Source: a virus. From it: a DNA stretch of 37,851 nucleotides. The stretch covers positions 1 to 37,851 of the IMG/VR virus record IMGVR_UViG_3300049255_000147. The stretch is one strand, 5' to 3'. Of the stretch, positions 6,841 to 14,324 are shown piece after piece. A program made the translations under genes and the position numbers. The notes under the pieces are model-generated. The model saw only the letters and a program-made list of their open reading frames with translations, did no database searches and was not told the origin of the DNA. Each line of letters begins with the position of its first letter. Positions within the stretch are counted from its first letter, which is position 1.

Positions 6841-7040
6841 TCGAGGGCGGACTCTGGCGCCACTACAAGGGCGGCCTGTACCGCGTCATCTGCCGCGCGC
6901 GCGACGCGAACGATGGCGTGCCGCTGGTGATCTACGAGGACATCGGCACCGGCCGCATCTACGCGCGCCCGGAATGCGAGTGGGAGCAGCCGATCCTGGA
7001 GCGCGGCCCTGGCGTGCTGCGCTTTGTGCGGGTGCCATGA
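6837..7040 (+). CDS. DUF1653-like small protein, 67 aa
   Basis: Contains LWRHYKGGLYRVICRA, then PLVIYEDIGTGRIYARP and a WEQPI segment, the pattern of the short DUF1653 fold ('HYKG..Y.V......PLV.Y......W.RP...F'). These are small beta-barrel-like proteins of unknown role, sometimes carried by phages. ATGA overlaps on both sides. Confidence 0.6.
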   Translation: MIEGGLWRHYKGGLYRVICRARDANDGVPLVIYEDIGTGRIYARPECEWEQPILERGPGVLRFVRVP

Positions 7041-7237
7041 GCGACGTAATCCGCATCGAAGTCAGCCTTTGGGACAGCGGCTGCCTGCCAGAGTTGCTGC
7101 GCAAGGAGATCGCGGCGGTTGAGCGGTATTTGCGCGCCATCGGCGATCAGTTGTCGGCAAGCGATCTCGCCGGCAAGAGCGCTTATCGCGACCAACTTGT
7201 GAATTGCGCCAGGGCTGTCGCAAAGGCACGCGCATGA
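7037..7237 (+). CDS. Small hypothetical protein, 66 aa
   Basis: ATG at 7037 coupled to the stop of the DUF1653-like gene. Starts MSDVIRIEVSLWDSGCLPEL and ends in a helical region with several Ala/Lys. No family recognised. Its stop overlaps the start of the large terminase (ATGA at 7234-7237). Confidence 0.5.
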   Translation: MSDVIRIEVSLWDSGCLPELLRKEIAAVERYLRAIGDQLSASDLAGKSAYRDQLVNCARAVAKARA

Positions 7238-8802
7238 CCGCCCTTCCCGATGTCCTGCTGCCCTATCAGCAGCGCCTGTGGCAGGCGATCGATGCGAGTG
7301 CGCTCAGCGTGCACGAGAAGTCGCGGCGCACCGGCTTTTCCTGGGCGCTCGGCGCGGTCGCAGCTGCGACGGCTGGCGCGGCCCGCTCGGCCGGCGGCCA
7401 GGACGTGCTATATATGGGCTACGAAAAGGACATGACGCGCGAGTTCATCGGCTACGTGGCCGAATGGGCGAAGGCGTTCCAGGTCGCCGCCGGCGAGGTG
7501 CAGGAGTTCCTGTTCACCGACCCCGAGAATCCCGACAAGTCCGTCGGCGCGTTCCGCATCCGCTTCGCCAGCGGCTTCGAGGTGATCGCGCTGCCCAGCG
7601 TGGCGCGCGCGCTGCGCGGCAAGCAGGGGCTGGTGATCCTGGACGAGGCCGCGTTCATGGATGACCTGGAGGCGGTGCTGAAGGCGGCACTCGCGCTGCT
7701 GATCTGGGGCGGCAAGGTGGTCGTCGTCTCCACCCATTTCGGCGAGGAAAACCCGTTCAACGGCCTGATCAACGACATCCGCGCCGGCCGCACGCGCGGC
7801 GCGGTCACCCGCACCACGTTCGACGAGGCGCTGGCGGAAGGGCTGTATCGCCGCATCTGCCTGCGCCTCGGCCGCGCATGGTCGGCCGAGGCCGAAGCAA
7901 AATGGCGTCAGGAGATCCTCGACACCTATCGCGACAACGCCGACGAGGAACTGAACGTCATCCCGAACCCCACCAGCGGGGTATATCTGCCGCGCGTGCT
8001 GGTCGAGGCACGGTGCGTTCCCGATGTCCCGGTGGTGCGCTGGACCGCGCCCAAGGGCTTCACCCTGTGGGCGGAGCATATCCGGGTCGCCGAGGCACTG
8101 GCGTTCTGCGAGCGCGAGCTGCTGCCGGTGCTGTCGGCGCTGCACAAGGACGAGGCGCACGCACTGGGCAGCGACTTCGGCCGCGTGCGCGACCTGACGG
8201 TGGACTGGCTGCTGGCGATCGGCCGCGACCTGGTGCGCCGCCCGCGGCTGGTGCTTGAGCTGCGCGAGGTGCCGCACGAGCAGCAGCGGCAGATCCTGTT
8301 CTACATCCTGGACCGCGCGCCCAAGCTGCGCGCCGTAAAACTCGACGCCGGCGGCAACGGCAGCTACATCGCCGAGGCCACGCTGCAACGCTACGGCGAG
8401 TGCGTCGAGCCGGTGCAGTTGTCCGAGCTTTGGTATCGCGAGCACATGCCGCGCTGGAAGGCGGCGATCGAGGACGCGGCGATGCTGCTGCCGCGCGACC
8501 GCGAGATCGTCGATGACCACTGCATGGTCAAGCTGGTGCGGGGCATCGCCAAGATCCCGGACCGCCGCCGCACCGCCGCCGGCGAGCAGCGCCACGGCGA
8601 CGCCGCGATCGCCAGCGCCCTCGCCTACGCCGCCAGCGAGGCCGAGGTGATGGAGTACGGCTACGAGGGCGCCATGCCGTCGGCGCTGAAGCCGCCGGCG
8701 AGCAACCGCTGGCGCGACCGCCCGAACCATGACGACGACGTGGACGCGCAGCCGAGCGGCCGAGGCTGGATGCCCGAAATGAGGGGAGGATTGATGCTGT
8801 GA
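7234..8802 (+). CDS. Large terminase subunit, Mu gp28-like
   Basis: 522 aa; start chosen at the ATGA overlap. The ATPase part has a Walker-A-like EKSRRTGFSWALG (residues 28-40), Walker B GLVILDEAAF (132-141, with the catalytic Glu) and a coupling motif VVVVSTHFGE (162-171). The C-terminal nuclease domain begins near ALGSDFGRVRDLTVDW with its first metal-binding Asp. A likely later acidic residue is in the HGDAAIA segment near the end. It cuts the concatemeric or inserted phage DNA and drives it into the prohead through the portal. The last ~50 residues are a low-complexity Asp/Pro tail. Confidence 0.93.
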   Translation: MTALPDVLLPYQQRLWQAIDASALSVHEKSRRTGFSWALGAVAAATAGAARSAGGQDVLYMGYEKDMTREFIGYVAEWAKAFQVAAGEVQEFLFTDPENPDKSVGAFRIRFASGFEVIALPSVARALRGKQGLVILDEAAFMDDLEAVLKAALALLIWGGKVVVVSTHFGEENPFNGLINDIRAGRTRGAVTRTTFDEALAEGLYRRICLRLGRAWSAEAEAKWRQEILDTYRDNADEELNVIPNPTSGVYLPRVLVEARCVPDVPVVRWTAPKGFTLWAEHIRVAEALAFCERELLPVLSALHKDEAHALGSDFGRVRDLTVDWLLAIGRDLVRRPRLVLELREVPHEQQRQILFYILDRAPKLRAVKLDAGGNGSYIAEATLQRYGECVEPVQLSELWYREHMPRWKAAIEDAAMLLPRDREIVDDHCMVKLVRGIAKIPDRRRTAAGEQRHGDAAIASALAYAASEAEVMEYGYEGAMPSALKPPASNRWRDRPNHDDDVDAQPSGRGWMPEMRGGLML

Positions 8803-9185
8803 TGCGGTATCTCGGGCTGTGCCTTGTCGTGTCCGCCGCACCGACCCTTGCCGCGCCGCCGCCGGAAGGTCCGCTGCTGGATCGGCTGAAGCCACACAAG
8901 GACTGGATCGAGGGGCAATGGCGGCACTGCCACAACCCGCCCAGCGATCTGTGCTACTGCTGCAACGTCGCCGATGGCCGGCCGGTCGAAGCCGAGCAGC
9001 AGCGCGACGGCCACTGGCGAGCGCATGTCACGCCGGAGATGTGGCCGGGCGCGCCGGACAAGTGGGAAGACATGCCGCGCGAGATCGAAGTGCCGGACAG
9101 CCCGTTCATGTTCGAAGGCTTCCTATGGCGCAGCCCGAAGACCGGCCAGAATTACTGCTTCGCGCCGCCGGCCGGTGGCGTGTAG
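8799..9185 (+). CDS. Exported Cys-rich hypothetical protein, 128 aa
   Basis: Starts GTG 8799 or ATG 8802, both overlapping the terminase stop. The N-terminus YLGLCLVVSAAPTLAAPPP looks like a Sec signal peptide with cleavage near residue 20. The mature part has an unusual Cys cluster, HCHNPPSDLCYCCNVADGRP, and a later YCFAPP. Such clusters suggest disulphides in the periplasm. Function unknown. It lies with two more small genes between the large terminase and the portal, an interval normally empty in Mu. Confidence 0.6.
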   Translation: MMRYLGLCLVVSAAPTLAAPPPEGPLLDRLKPHKDWIEGQWRHCHNPPSDLCYCCNVADGRPVEAEQQRDGHWRAHVTPEMWPGAPDKWEDMPREIEVPDSPFMFEGFLWRSPKTGQNYCFAPPAGGV

Positions 9186-9493
9186 TGAGCGCGCACATCG
9201 CCGCACCGCTTGACGAAGAGGATGCGTGGCGCGTCGCGCATGCCCGCACCGTGGCGCTCGGCCTGGTGATGAACGCGCTGCACCTTATCGACCGGCGCAA
9301 GCTGCTGCCGCGCCATTGGGAGTTCGTTCGCTACGTCTGCTGCAAGCCGGTGGAACACCTTTCGATCGCGCAGCGCGACCATGTGCTGCGGCTCGGCTGG
9401 CGCTACCGCGAGCATCTGCCGGCGCACCTGGCGCCGAAGGTGAACCCCGCCGACCCGATCGTGCGCGAAATGGAGGCGCAGCATGCCGGATGA
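9185..9493 (+). CDS. Hypothetical protein, 102 aa
   Basis: GTG at 9185 overlaps the previous stop by one base. Contains a helical region (EEDAWRVAHARTVALGLVM; LIDRRKLLPRHWEFVRYVC) and a basic segment IAQRDHVLRLGWRYREHLP. No known motif. Its end overlaps the next start by 11 bases. Confidence 0.5.
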   Translation: MSAHIAAPLDEEDAWRVAHARTVALGLVMNALHLIDRRKLLPRHWEFVRYVCCKPVEHLSIAQRDHVLRLGWRYREHLPAHLAPKVNPADPIVREMEAQHAG

Positions 9494-9695
9494 ACGCGTG
9501 ACCTATGGCGTGACCGATGATGGGGATGTGACGATCCAGGACGGCGATCGCACATGGCTGGCGACGAACGCCCTGCGATTTTCCGAGCGGCGCGGGCCAC
9601 CTGGCCAGCAGCGCGTCCTGCGCATCCTGCAACAGCTTTGGGTCTGTGACGACGGCGAGCCGGAATGGCGCGACGTGCCGCCGGAGCCGGTCTGA
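9483..9695 (+). CDS. Small hypothetical protein, 70 aa
   Basis: Starts MPDERVTYGVTDDGDVTIQD; small acidic beta-rich protein ending EWRDVPPEPV. No family recognised. TGATG overlap with the portal gene supports translational coupling. Confidence 0.5.
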   Translation: MPDERVTYGVTDDGDVTIQDGDRTWLATNALRFSERRGPPGQQRVLRILQQLWVCDDGEPEWRDVPPEPV

Positions 9696-11353
9696 TGGCG
9701 GAGGAAATGTCCGGCCTGCTCGATGCCGACGGCAGGCCGATCCCGCGCAGCGTGCTGGCGCAGATGCGCGCCGAGATCAGCGGCACCGACGCGATCGAGG
9801 GCCGGCCGCCGTTCGCCGGCCACTTCGCCACGCGGATGCGGCCGGAGCTGCTCGGCGGCATCATCCGCGCGGCCGACAACGGCTCGTCGCTGGAATGGCG
9901 CATCGTCCAGGAGGAGATCGAGGAGATGTATCCGCATTACCACGCGGTGCTCTCCAAGCGCCGGCGCGGCGTGTGCCAGTTGCCGATCACCGCACGGCCC
10001 GCCAGCGACGACGCCGAACACGTCAAGCACGCCGCCTTCGTCACCGACTGGCTGAAAACCGGCGTGCTGGAAAGCGCGCTGTTCGACATCACCGACGCGA
10101 TCGGCAAGGGCGGCAGTGTCACCGAAATCGTGTGGGAGACGAAGCCCGGCTGCGTTCGGCCGAAGGAGCTGCTGTTCCGCGAATGGCGGTTCTTCGAACT
10201 GTCCTGGCGCGACGGCGACACCATCTGGCTGCGCACCGGCGCGGCCAACGCCAGCAGCGAGACCCTGGGCGGCTTCGCGGACCTCGCGCCGCACAAGTTC
10301 ATCCAGCATCGCCACAAAGCCAAGAGCGGCCTGACCATCCGCGCCGGGCTCACGCGCATCGTGGCGTTCCTGTGGATGTACTCCATGTTCACGCTGCGCG
10401 ACTGGGCGCTGTTCACCCAGGCGTATGGCATGCCGATCCGCCTCGGCCGCTATGGGCCGGAGGCGTCGCAGACCGACAAGTCGATCCTGTGGCGCGCCGT
10501 GAGCAGCATCGCCGGCGACGTGGCGGCGATGATCCCGAAGTCGATGGAAGTCGAGTTCCCGACCATCGCCGACCGCAAGGGCGGCAGCGAGCTGTACGAA
10601 AAGCGGCTGGACTGGCTGGACCGCACCGTGTCGAAAGTCGTGCTGGGGGGCACCGCCGGCACCGACGCGATCGCCGGCGGCCATGCGGTGGGCAAGGAGC
10701 ACCGCGACGTCGAACAGGACGTGGAGCGGTTCGACGCCGGCAAGCTGTCCAATACGCTCACCCGCCAGGTCATCCAGTCGATGATCGCGTTTACGTTCGG
10801 GCCGCAGGAAGCCTACCCGATCCTGCATATCGGCCAGCCCGACCAGGTGCCGCTGAACGAGTTCATCCAGGGCGCGGCGGCAATGATCCCGCTCGGTCTG
10901 AAGGTGCGCGCCGACGACGTGCGCGAGCGCCTCGGGCTGGCCGCGCCCGAGGGCGACGACGAAGTGCTGGCGCCGCCCGCGCCGGCGGCGGCACCGGGCG
11001 CGGCCGGGAAGCTGCTGCCGGCGGTGAAGCCCGACGACGCGACGGCCGACATGCAGACCGCCCGCCGCTACCTCGGCCGGCTGATCACGCTGCAGGCCGA
11101 GGCCGCGCCCGAACTGGTCGAGCAGCTCACCGCGCGGGTTGCCGGCGAGGCGGCCGGCGCGCTGGCCGGCATGACGGGTGCGGTGCGCCACGCCTTCGAC
11201 CAGGCCACCGACCTGCACGACCTCGCGCACCGGCTGAGCCGCCTGGAACTGCCGCAGAAGGAGTTTGCCGAGGCGATGGCGCGCGGCATGGCGCTGGCGC
11301 AGATCGTCGGCCAAGCCGACTTGCTGGACGAGATCGGCGTGCGGCGGCACTGA
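9695..11353 (+). CDS. Portal protein, Mu gp29-like (DUF935)
   Basis: 552 aa from ATG 9695. DUF935 features: an N-terminal region with ALLDADGRPIPRSVL-like wording (GLLDADGRPIPRSVLAQMR), EWRIVQEEIEEMYPHYHAVL, SKRRRGVCQLPI, and TEIVWE. The central part (MYSMFTLRDWALFTQAYGMP) and the segment GHAVGKEHRDVEQDVERFDA are also family marks. It forms the ring through which DNA enters the head and to which the tail attaches. It follows the terminase and precedes the F-like head protein, as in Mu. Confidence 0.92.
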   Translation: MAEEMSGLLDADGRPIPRSVLAQMRAEISGTDAIEGRPPFAGHFATRMRPELLGGIIRAADNGSSLEWRIVQEEIEEMYPHYHAVLSKRRRGVCQLPITARPASDDAEHVKHAAFVTDWLKTGVLESALFDITDAIGKGGSVTEIVWETKPGCVRPKELLFREWRFFELSWRDGDTIWLRTGAANASSETLGGFADLAPHKFIQHRHKAKSGLTIRAGLTRIVAFLWMYSMFTLRDWALFTQAYGMPIRLGRYGPEASQTDKSILWRAVSSIAGDVAAMIPKSMEVEFPTIADRKGGSELYEKRLDWLDRTVSKVVLGGTAGTDAIAGGHAVGKEHRDVEQDVERFDAGKLSNTLTRQVIQSMIAFTFGPQEAYPILHIGQPDQVPLNEFIQGAAAMIPLGLKVRADDVRERLGLAAPEGDDEVLAPPAPAAAPGAAGKLLPAVKPDDATADMQTARRYLGRLITLQAEAAPELVEQLTARVAGEAAGALAGMTGAVRHAFDQATDLHDLAHRLSRLELPQKEFAEAMARGMALAQIVGQADLLDEIGVRRH

Positions 11354-11356
11354 GCC

Positions 11357-12523
11357 GTGCCCACCACCGCTGAAGCGATCGACCTGCCCTTTCATGAAGC
11401 GATCGACTTCTTCCGGGGCAAGGTGCGCGTGCCCACCGACCACTGGACCGGCGTGTGGAAGGAGGCGCACACGCGTGGCTTCATGGTCGCCGGCGCTGCC
11501 TCTGATGCCCTGCTGAGCGACTTCCAACAGGCCATTCAGAAGGCGCTTGAGAAGGGCACCACGCTGGCCGAGTTCCGCGCGGACTTCGACCGCATCGTGA
11601 AGACCCACGGCTGGCAGCACACCGGCGAGCCGGGATGGCGGGCGCAGGTGATCTATGAGACGAACCTGTCCACCGCCTACAGCGCCGGCCGCTACGCCCA
11701 GCAGACCGACCCCGACGTGCTGCGGCATTTCCCCTACTGGCAGTACCGGCACTCCGGCAGCCGGCATCCGCGGCTGATGCACTTGGCGTGGGACGGGCTG
11801 ACGCTGCGCGCCGACGATCCATGGTGGGACACGCATTACCCGCCGAACGGCTGGCACTGCGGCTGCCGCGTGTCGCCCACCAGCGAGGGCGGCATGCGCC
11901 GCATGGGCAAGGACGGGCCGGACGCCTCGCCGCCGCTGGTGACCAAGCCCTGGACCAACCCGCGCACCGGCGAGCTGCACCACGTGCCCGTCGGCATCGA
12001 CCCCGGCTTCGATTACAACGTGGGCAAAGCCTGGAGGGCCGGCCGGGCGGCCGAGCTGCCGGTGCGCGCGCCGAACCTGCGCCCGGTCGGCCCGCGCGAG
12101 CCGCAGCCGACCGACAAGGCGCTCGACGCGATCCGCGAATTCGTGCGCGACCCGAAGGGCACCATTCCGATCGGCCGCATGCCGGAGGCGGTCAAGGCGG
12201 CGATCGGCGCGCAGAGCGACGTAGTGCTGCTGTCCGCCGACACCATGGAGAAGCAGTTGCTGCGCCATCCCGACCTGACGGTGGACGACTATCTGCTGGC
12301 GCCGCTGGCGATCGCGCAGCCGAGCGTTGTGGTAGGGCAGCAAGCAGGCCGCGTGGTGCTGCTGCGCGCCGGCGCCAAGATCCTGCGCCTAGCGATCAAG
12401 ACGACGCTCGACCGGGCTGAGAACTATCTGCTCAGCCTGCACTACATGGACGATGCGACCACCCGGAAGTTCCTGGCGCGAGCCAAGCTGCTGTTCGGCT
12501 CCGACGCGGATGTGTTGAGGTGA
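11357..12523 (+). CDS. Mu F-like head morphogenesis protein with C-terminal PBECR-type nuclease domain
   Basis: 388 aa, GTG start. Residues ~1-180 are the Mu F (gp30) domain: FHEAIDFFRGKVRVP, YETNLSTAYSAGRYAQ, WQYRHSGSRHPRLMHLAW and the Cys/His-rich WWDTHYPPNGWHCGCRV. F-like proteins are minor head proteins made with the capsid and may be injected. Residues ~250-388 form a separate domain: DVVLLSADTMEKQLLRHPDL, DDYLLAPLAIAQPSVVV, VVLLRAGAKILRLAIKTT and ENYLLSLHYMD. This pattern resembles phage Barnase-EndoU-ColicinE5/D-RelE-like nuclease domains (PBECR group), which are C-terminal toxin modules of MuF proteins. The first domain is certain; the second rests on pattern recall. Confidence 0.85.
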   Translation: MPTTAEAIDLPFHEAIDFFRGKVRVPTDHWTGVWKEAHTRGFMVAGAASDALLSDFQQAIQKALEKGTTLAEFRADFDRIVKTHGWQHTGEPGWRAQVIYETNLSTAYSAGRYAQQTDPDVLRHFPYWQYRHSGSRHPRLMHLAWDGLTLRADDPWWDTHYPPNGWHCGCRVSPTSEGGMRRMGKDGPDASPPLVTKPWTNPRTGELHHVPVGIDPGFDYNVGKAWRAGRAAELPVRAPNLRPVGPREPQPTDKALDAIREFVRDPKGTIPIGRMPEAVKAAIGAQSDVVLLSADTMEKQLLRHPDLTVDDYLLAPLAIAQPSVVVGQQAGRVVLLRAGAKILRLAIKTTLDRAENYLLSLHYMDDATTRKFLARAKLLFGSDADVLR

Positions 12524-12645
12524 CGCTGAACCGGATGGGCGTGCCGGTGGGGCCTGTCGGTAACCCCACAAATCGCTCCGGCCTTGCGACCGTGCTACGG
12601 CAGACAGAATTGCACCGCGTCGCGGCACGCCCGAAACCGATATAG
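12520..12645 (+). CDS. Very small ORF after the MuF toxin gene, 41 aa
   Basis: GTG at 12520 overlaps the stop of the F-like gene (GTGA). Encodes MTLNRMGVPVGPVGNPTNRS and a short helical, basic end. MuF toxin genes often have an immunity gene just downstream, so the position is suggestive, but 41 residues is short for an immunity protein and no motif supports it. May be a chance frame. Confidence 0.3.
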   Translation: MTLNRMGVPVGPVGNPTNRSGLATVLRQTELHRVAARPKPI

Positions 12646-12669
12646 GCCAACATCGCAGGGAGTTCCAGC

Positions 12670-13203
12670 ATGGCCGGCGCCACCGTCACCGTCAGCTTCC
12701 AGGGCGACTCCATCGCCGCCGGATTCCGCGCGTTGCAAAAGCTGGGGCACGAGCCGGCCGGCATGCTGCGGGCGATGGGTAGTGAACTTCGCACCGTCAC
12801 CGAACACCGCTTCGAGACCGCCAGGGACCCGCAGGGCAATGCCTGGAAGCCGTGGAGCCCAGGCTATGCGGCGATCACGAAAAGCATATCCATCCTGCGC
12901 GGCGGCGTGGTGCGGCGCGGCAGCCTCATGGGCAGCCTGACGTTCGATGTGCAGGGCCACACGCTGCGGCTGGGGAGCAACAAGATCTACGCCGCCGTGC
13001 ATCAGTTCGGCGCCACCATCGTGCCGAAGAACGCCAAGGCGCTGTTCTTCCCGATGATGGGCGCCAGCGGCCACGTGTTCGGCGTGCGCGCGAAGAAGGT
13101 GACGATCCCCGCGCGCCCCTACCTTGGCTTCGGCCCGGCCGACCGGGCGGCGGTGCTCGGCATCGTCCGCGTCGAGCTGCAGGGCGCGCTGCGCAGCCGC
13201 TGA
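12670..13203 (+). CDS. Virion morphogenesis protein, Mu G (gp31)-like
   Basis: 177 aa; AGGGAG about 8 bases before ATG 12670. The family pattern is present: an N-terminal beta strand (ATVTVSFQGD), PAGMLRAMGSELRTVTEHRF, WKPWSPGYAAI, ILRGGVVRRGSLMGSLTFDV, YAAVHQFGATI and a C-terminal IPARPYLGFGPADRAAVLGI. These proteins (phage_tail_S/gpG type) act in tail completion or head-tail joining. Location after the F-like gene is as in Mu. Confidence 0.88.
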   Translation: MAGATVTVSFQGDSIAAGFRALQKLGHEPAGMLRAMGSELRTVTEHRFETARDPQGNAWKPWSPGYAAITKSISILRGGVVRRGSLMGSLTFDVQGHTLRLGSNKIYAAVHQFGATIVPKNAKALFFPMMGASGHVFGVRAKKVTIPARPYLGFGPADRAAVLGIVRVELQGALRSR

Positions 13204-13386
13204 TCCCCAGTCGCGTTTAAGTAGCCTATAAGAGCCGTAAGAGCGGGGTTGTGCGGCTTTGGCGGCTTCACACGGGTCTGTGTAGCCCCCCGCCGCTTGA
13301 TCGCCCTGGCGCGCGCGCGAGTGGCCGCATCATCCCTTCCCCGGAAGGGGTGATGCGGCCGGGCTCGCCCCGCCATCCTCCGGCCC
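13204..13386 (+). other. Intergenic region with AT-rich box and strong inverted repeats
   Basis: This is the longest gap within the head genes (183 bp). It holds an AT-rich box (GTTTAAGTAGCCTATAAGAG at 13215-13234) with a TATAAG hexamer and no good -35 element, which could be an activator-dependent promoter. Next come GCGGGG at about 13241 and CCCCGC near 13288, which can pair, and the palindrome at 13325-13358. No run of T follows, so a classic Rho-independent terminator is not seen. Confidence 0.35.
13309..13358 (-). repeat. Palindromic REP-like repeat, copy 2 (inverted)
   Basis: On the minus strand it reads CCCTTCCGGGGAAGGG then ATGATG, and then an alternating CG run at 13319-13309, the same order as copies 1 and 3. 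The palindrome is extended here to 34 bases (13325-13358): CCGCATCA pairs with TGATGCGG, with one G-T pair inside and CCCTTCC/GGAAGGG at the centre. Confidence 0.7.
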
Positions 13387-14320
13387 GTGACCGCCACCAT
13401 CACCCTTCATACCGCGCTCGATGCCGGCGTGCCCGAGTGGGTGCAGCTTGTGCCGGCCGGCACGTTCAAGGGCGCTGATGGGCGCGGTCCCTACACGCTG
13501 ACGAACGCCGCCGCCGTGATCGCCGCCAGCATGGCGGGACCGAACGCGCGCCTGCCGGTCGATGAGAACCACAGCACCGACATCGCGGCGCCGAAGGGCG
13601 AGCCGTCGCCGGCGCGCGGCTGGATCGTCGAACGGCATCTGGGGCCGCGTGGAATGGACCGACACCGGACGCGCGCTGCTGGCCGATAAGTCCTATCGCG
13701 GCATCAGCCCGGTGATGGACGTCGAGAAAAACACCGGCCGCGTGCTGCTGCTGCGCCGCGCGGCCCTGACCAACACCCCGAACCTGACCCAGCTCGCCAC
13801 CCTCAACCACCAGGAGTCACAGATGGACGTAGTCCGGATGCGGACGCTGCTCGGCCTGGCCGCCGACGCGGATGAGGCGGCGATCCTCGCCGCGATCGAG
13901 CGCCAGGCCGCCGAGCGCACGGCGCACGCCGCGCGCGTCACCGAGTTGCAGGCGCAGGTCGCCGCGGCCGTGAAGCCCGAGCTGGTGACGCAACTGCAAA
14001 CGCAGATCGCGCAGTTGCAGGCCGACGGCGCCCGCACCCGCGCCACCGCGTTCATCGACAAGGCGATCGCCGACGGCAAGCCGATCGCGCCGCTGCGCGA
14101 CCACTACGTGACGCGCCACATGGCCAACGCGGCGGATGTGGAAACCGAGATCGGCAAGCTGCCGTCGATCCACACCGGCGGCGCGGGCCAGCACACCGTG
14201 CGCCACGACGCGGCGGACGGCGACGGCGACGGGCTGACCGAGACCGAGTCCAAGGTCTGCCAGACCATGGGCATCGACCCGAAGAAGTTCGCGGCGGCGA
14301 AGAAGAAGAAGGCGGCCTGA
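13387..14320 (+). pseudogene. Head maturation protease, Mu I (gp32)-like, frameshifted
   Basis: The frame from GTG 13387 has the N-terminal protease part: PEWVQLVPAGTFKGADGRGP, ARLPVDENHSTDIAAPKG with the likely catalytic His of DENH, then PARGWIVE. After about 13626 the family sequence continues one frame over: NGIWGRVEWTDTGRALLADK, YRGISPVMDVEKNTGRVLLL, and the scaffold region. In intact relatives about five residues lie between GWIVE and the G-W-G-R-V-E-W-T strand; here they are missing, so a small deletion of 3n+2 bases is likely. The protease cannot be made full length from this sequence unless ribosomes shift +1, and no clear slip site is seen. Confidence 0.8.
13823..14320 (+). CDS. Head scaffold protein, Mu Z (gp33)-like, from internal start
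   Basis: 165 aa from ATG 13823, preceded by AGGAG with a 6-base spacer (13812-13816). It is in the same frame as the C-terminal half of gene I, as in Mu, where Z is the C-terminal part of I translated separately. Features: MDVVRMRTLLGLAADADEAA, then long helical stretches (AIERQAAERTAHAARVTELQ; LVTQLQTQIAQLQAD), then a compact C-terminal HALF (VCQTMGIDPKKFAAAKKKK), the usual capsid-binding end. Scaffold directs prohead assembly and is removed by the protease. This start lies after the frameshift, so Z should still be made. Confidence 0.8.
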   Translation: MDVVRMRTLLGLAADADEAAILAAIERQAAERTAHAARVTELQAQVAAAVKPELVTQLQTQIAQLQADGARTRATAFIDKAIADGKPIAPLRDHYVTRHMANAADVETEIGKLPSIHTGGAGQHTVRHDAADGDGDGLTETESKVCQTMGIDPKKFAAAKKKKAA

Positions 14321-14324
14321 TCCC

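Noticed and set aside
7408-8895. Long minus-strand open frame opposite the large terminase
   Set aside because: Low-complexity His/Gln/Arg/Ala composition; the plus strand has clear Walker and nuclease motifs.
9503-12343. Minus-strand open frame of 946 codons
   Set aside because: It is antisense to the portal and MuF genes, rich in Arg, His, Gly and Val, has no family pattern, and is explained by the high third-position GC of the real genes.
13600-13660. Programmed frameshift in the protease gene
   Set aside because: No homopolymer slip site at the exact family junction, and a few conserved-length residues are missing, so a small deletion is more likely.
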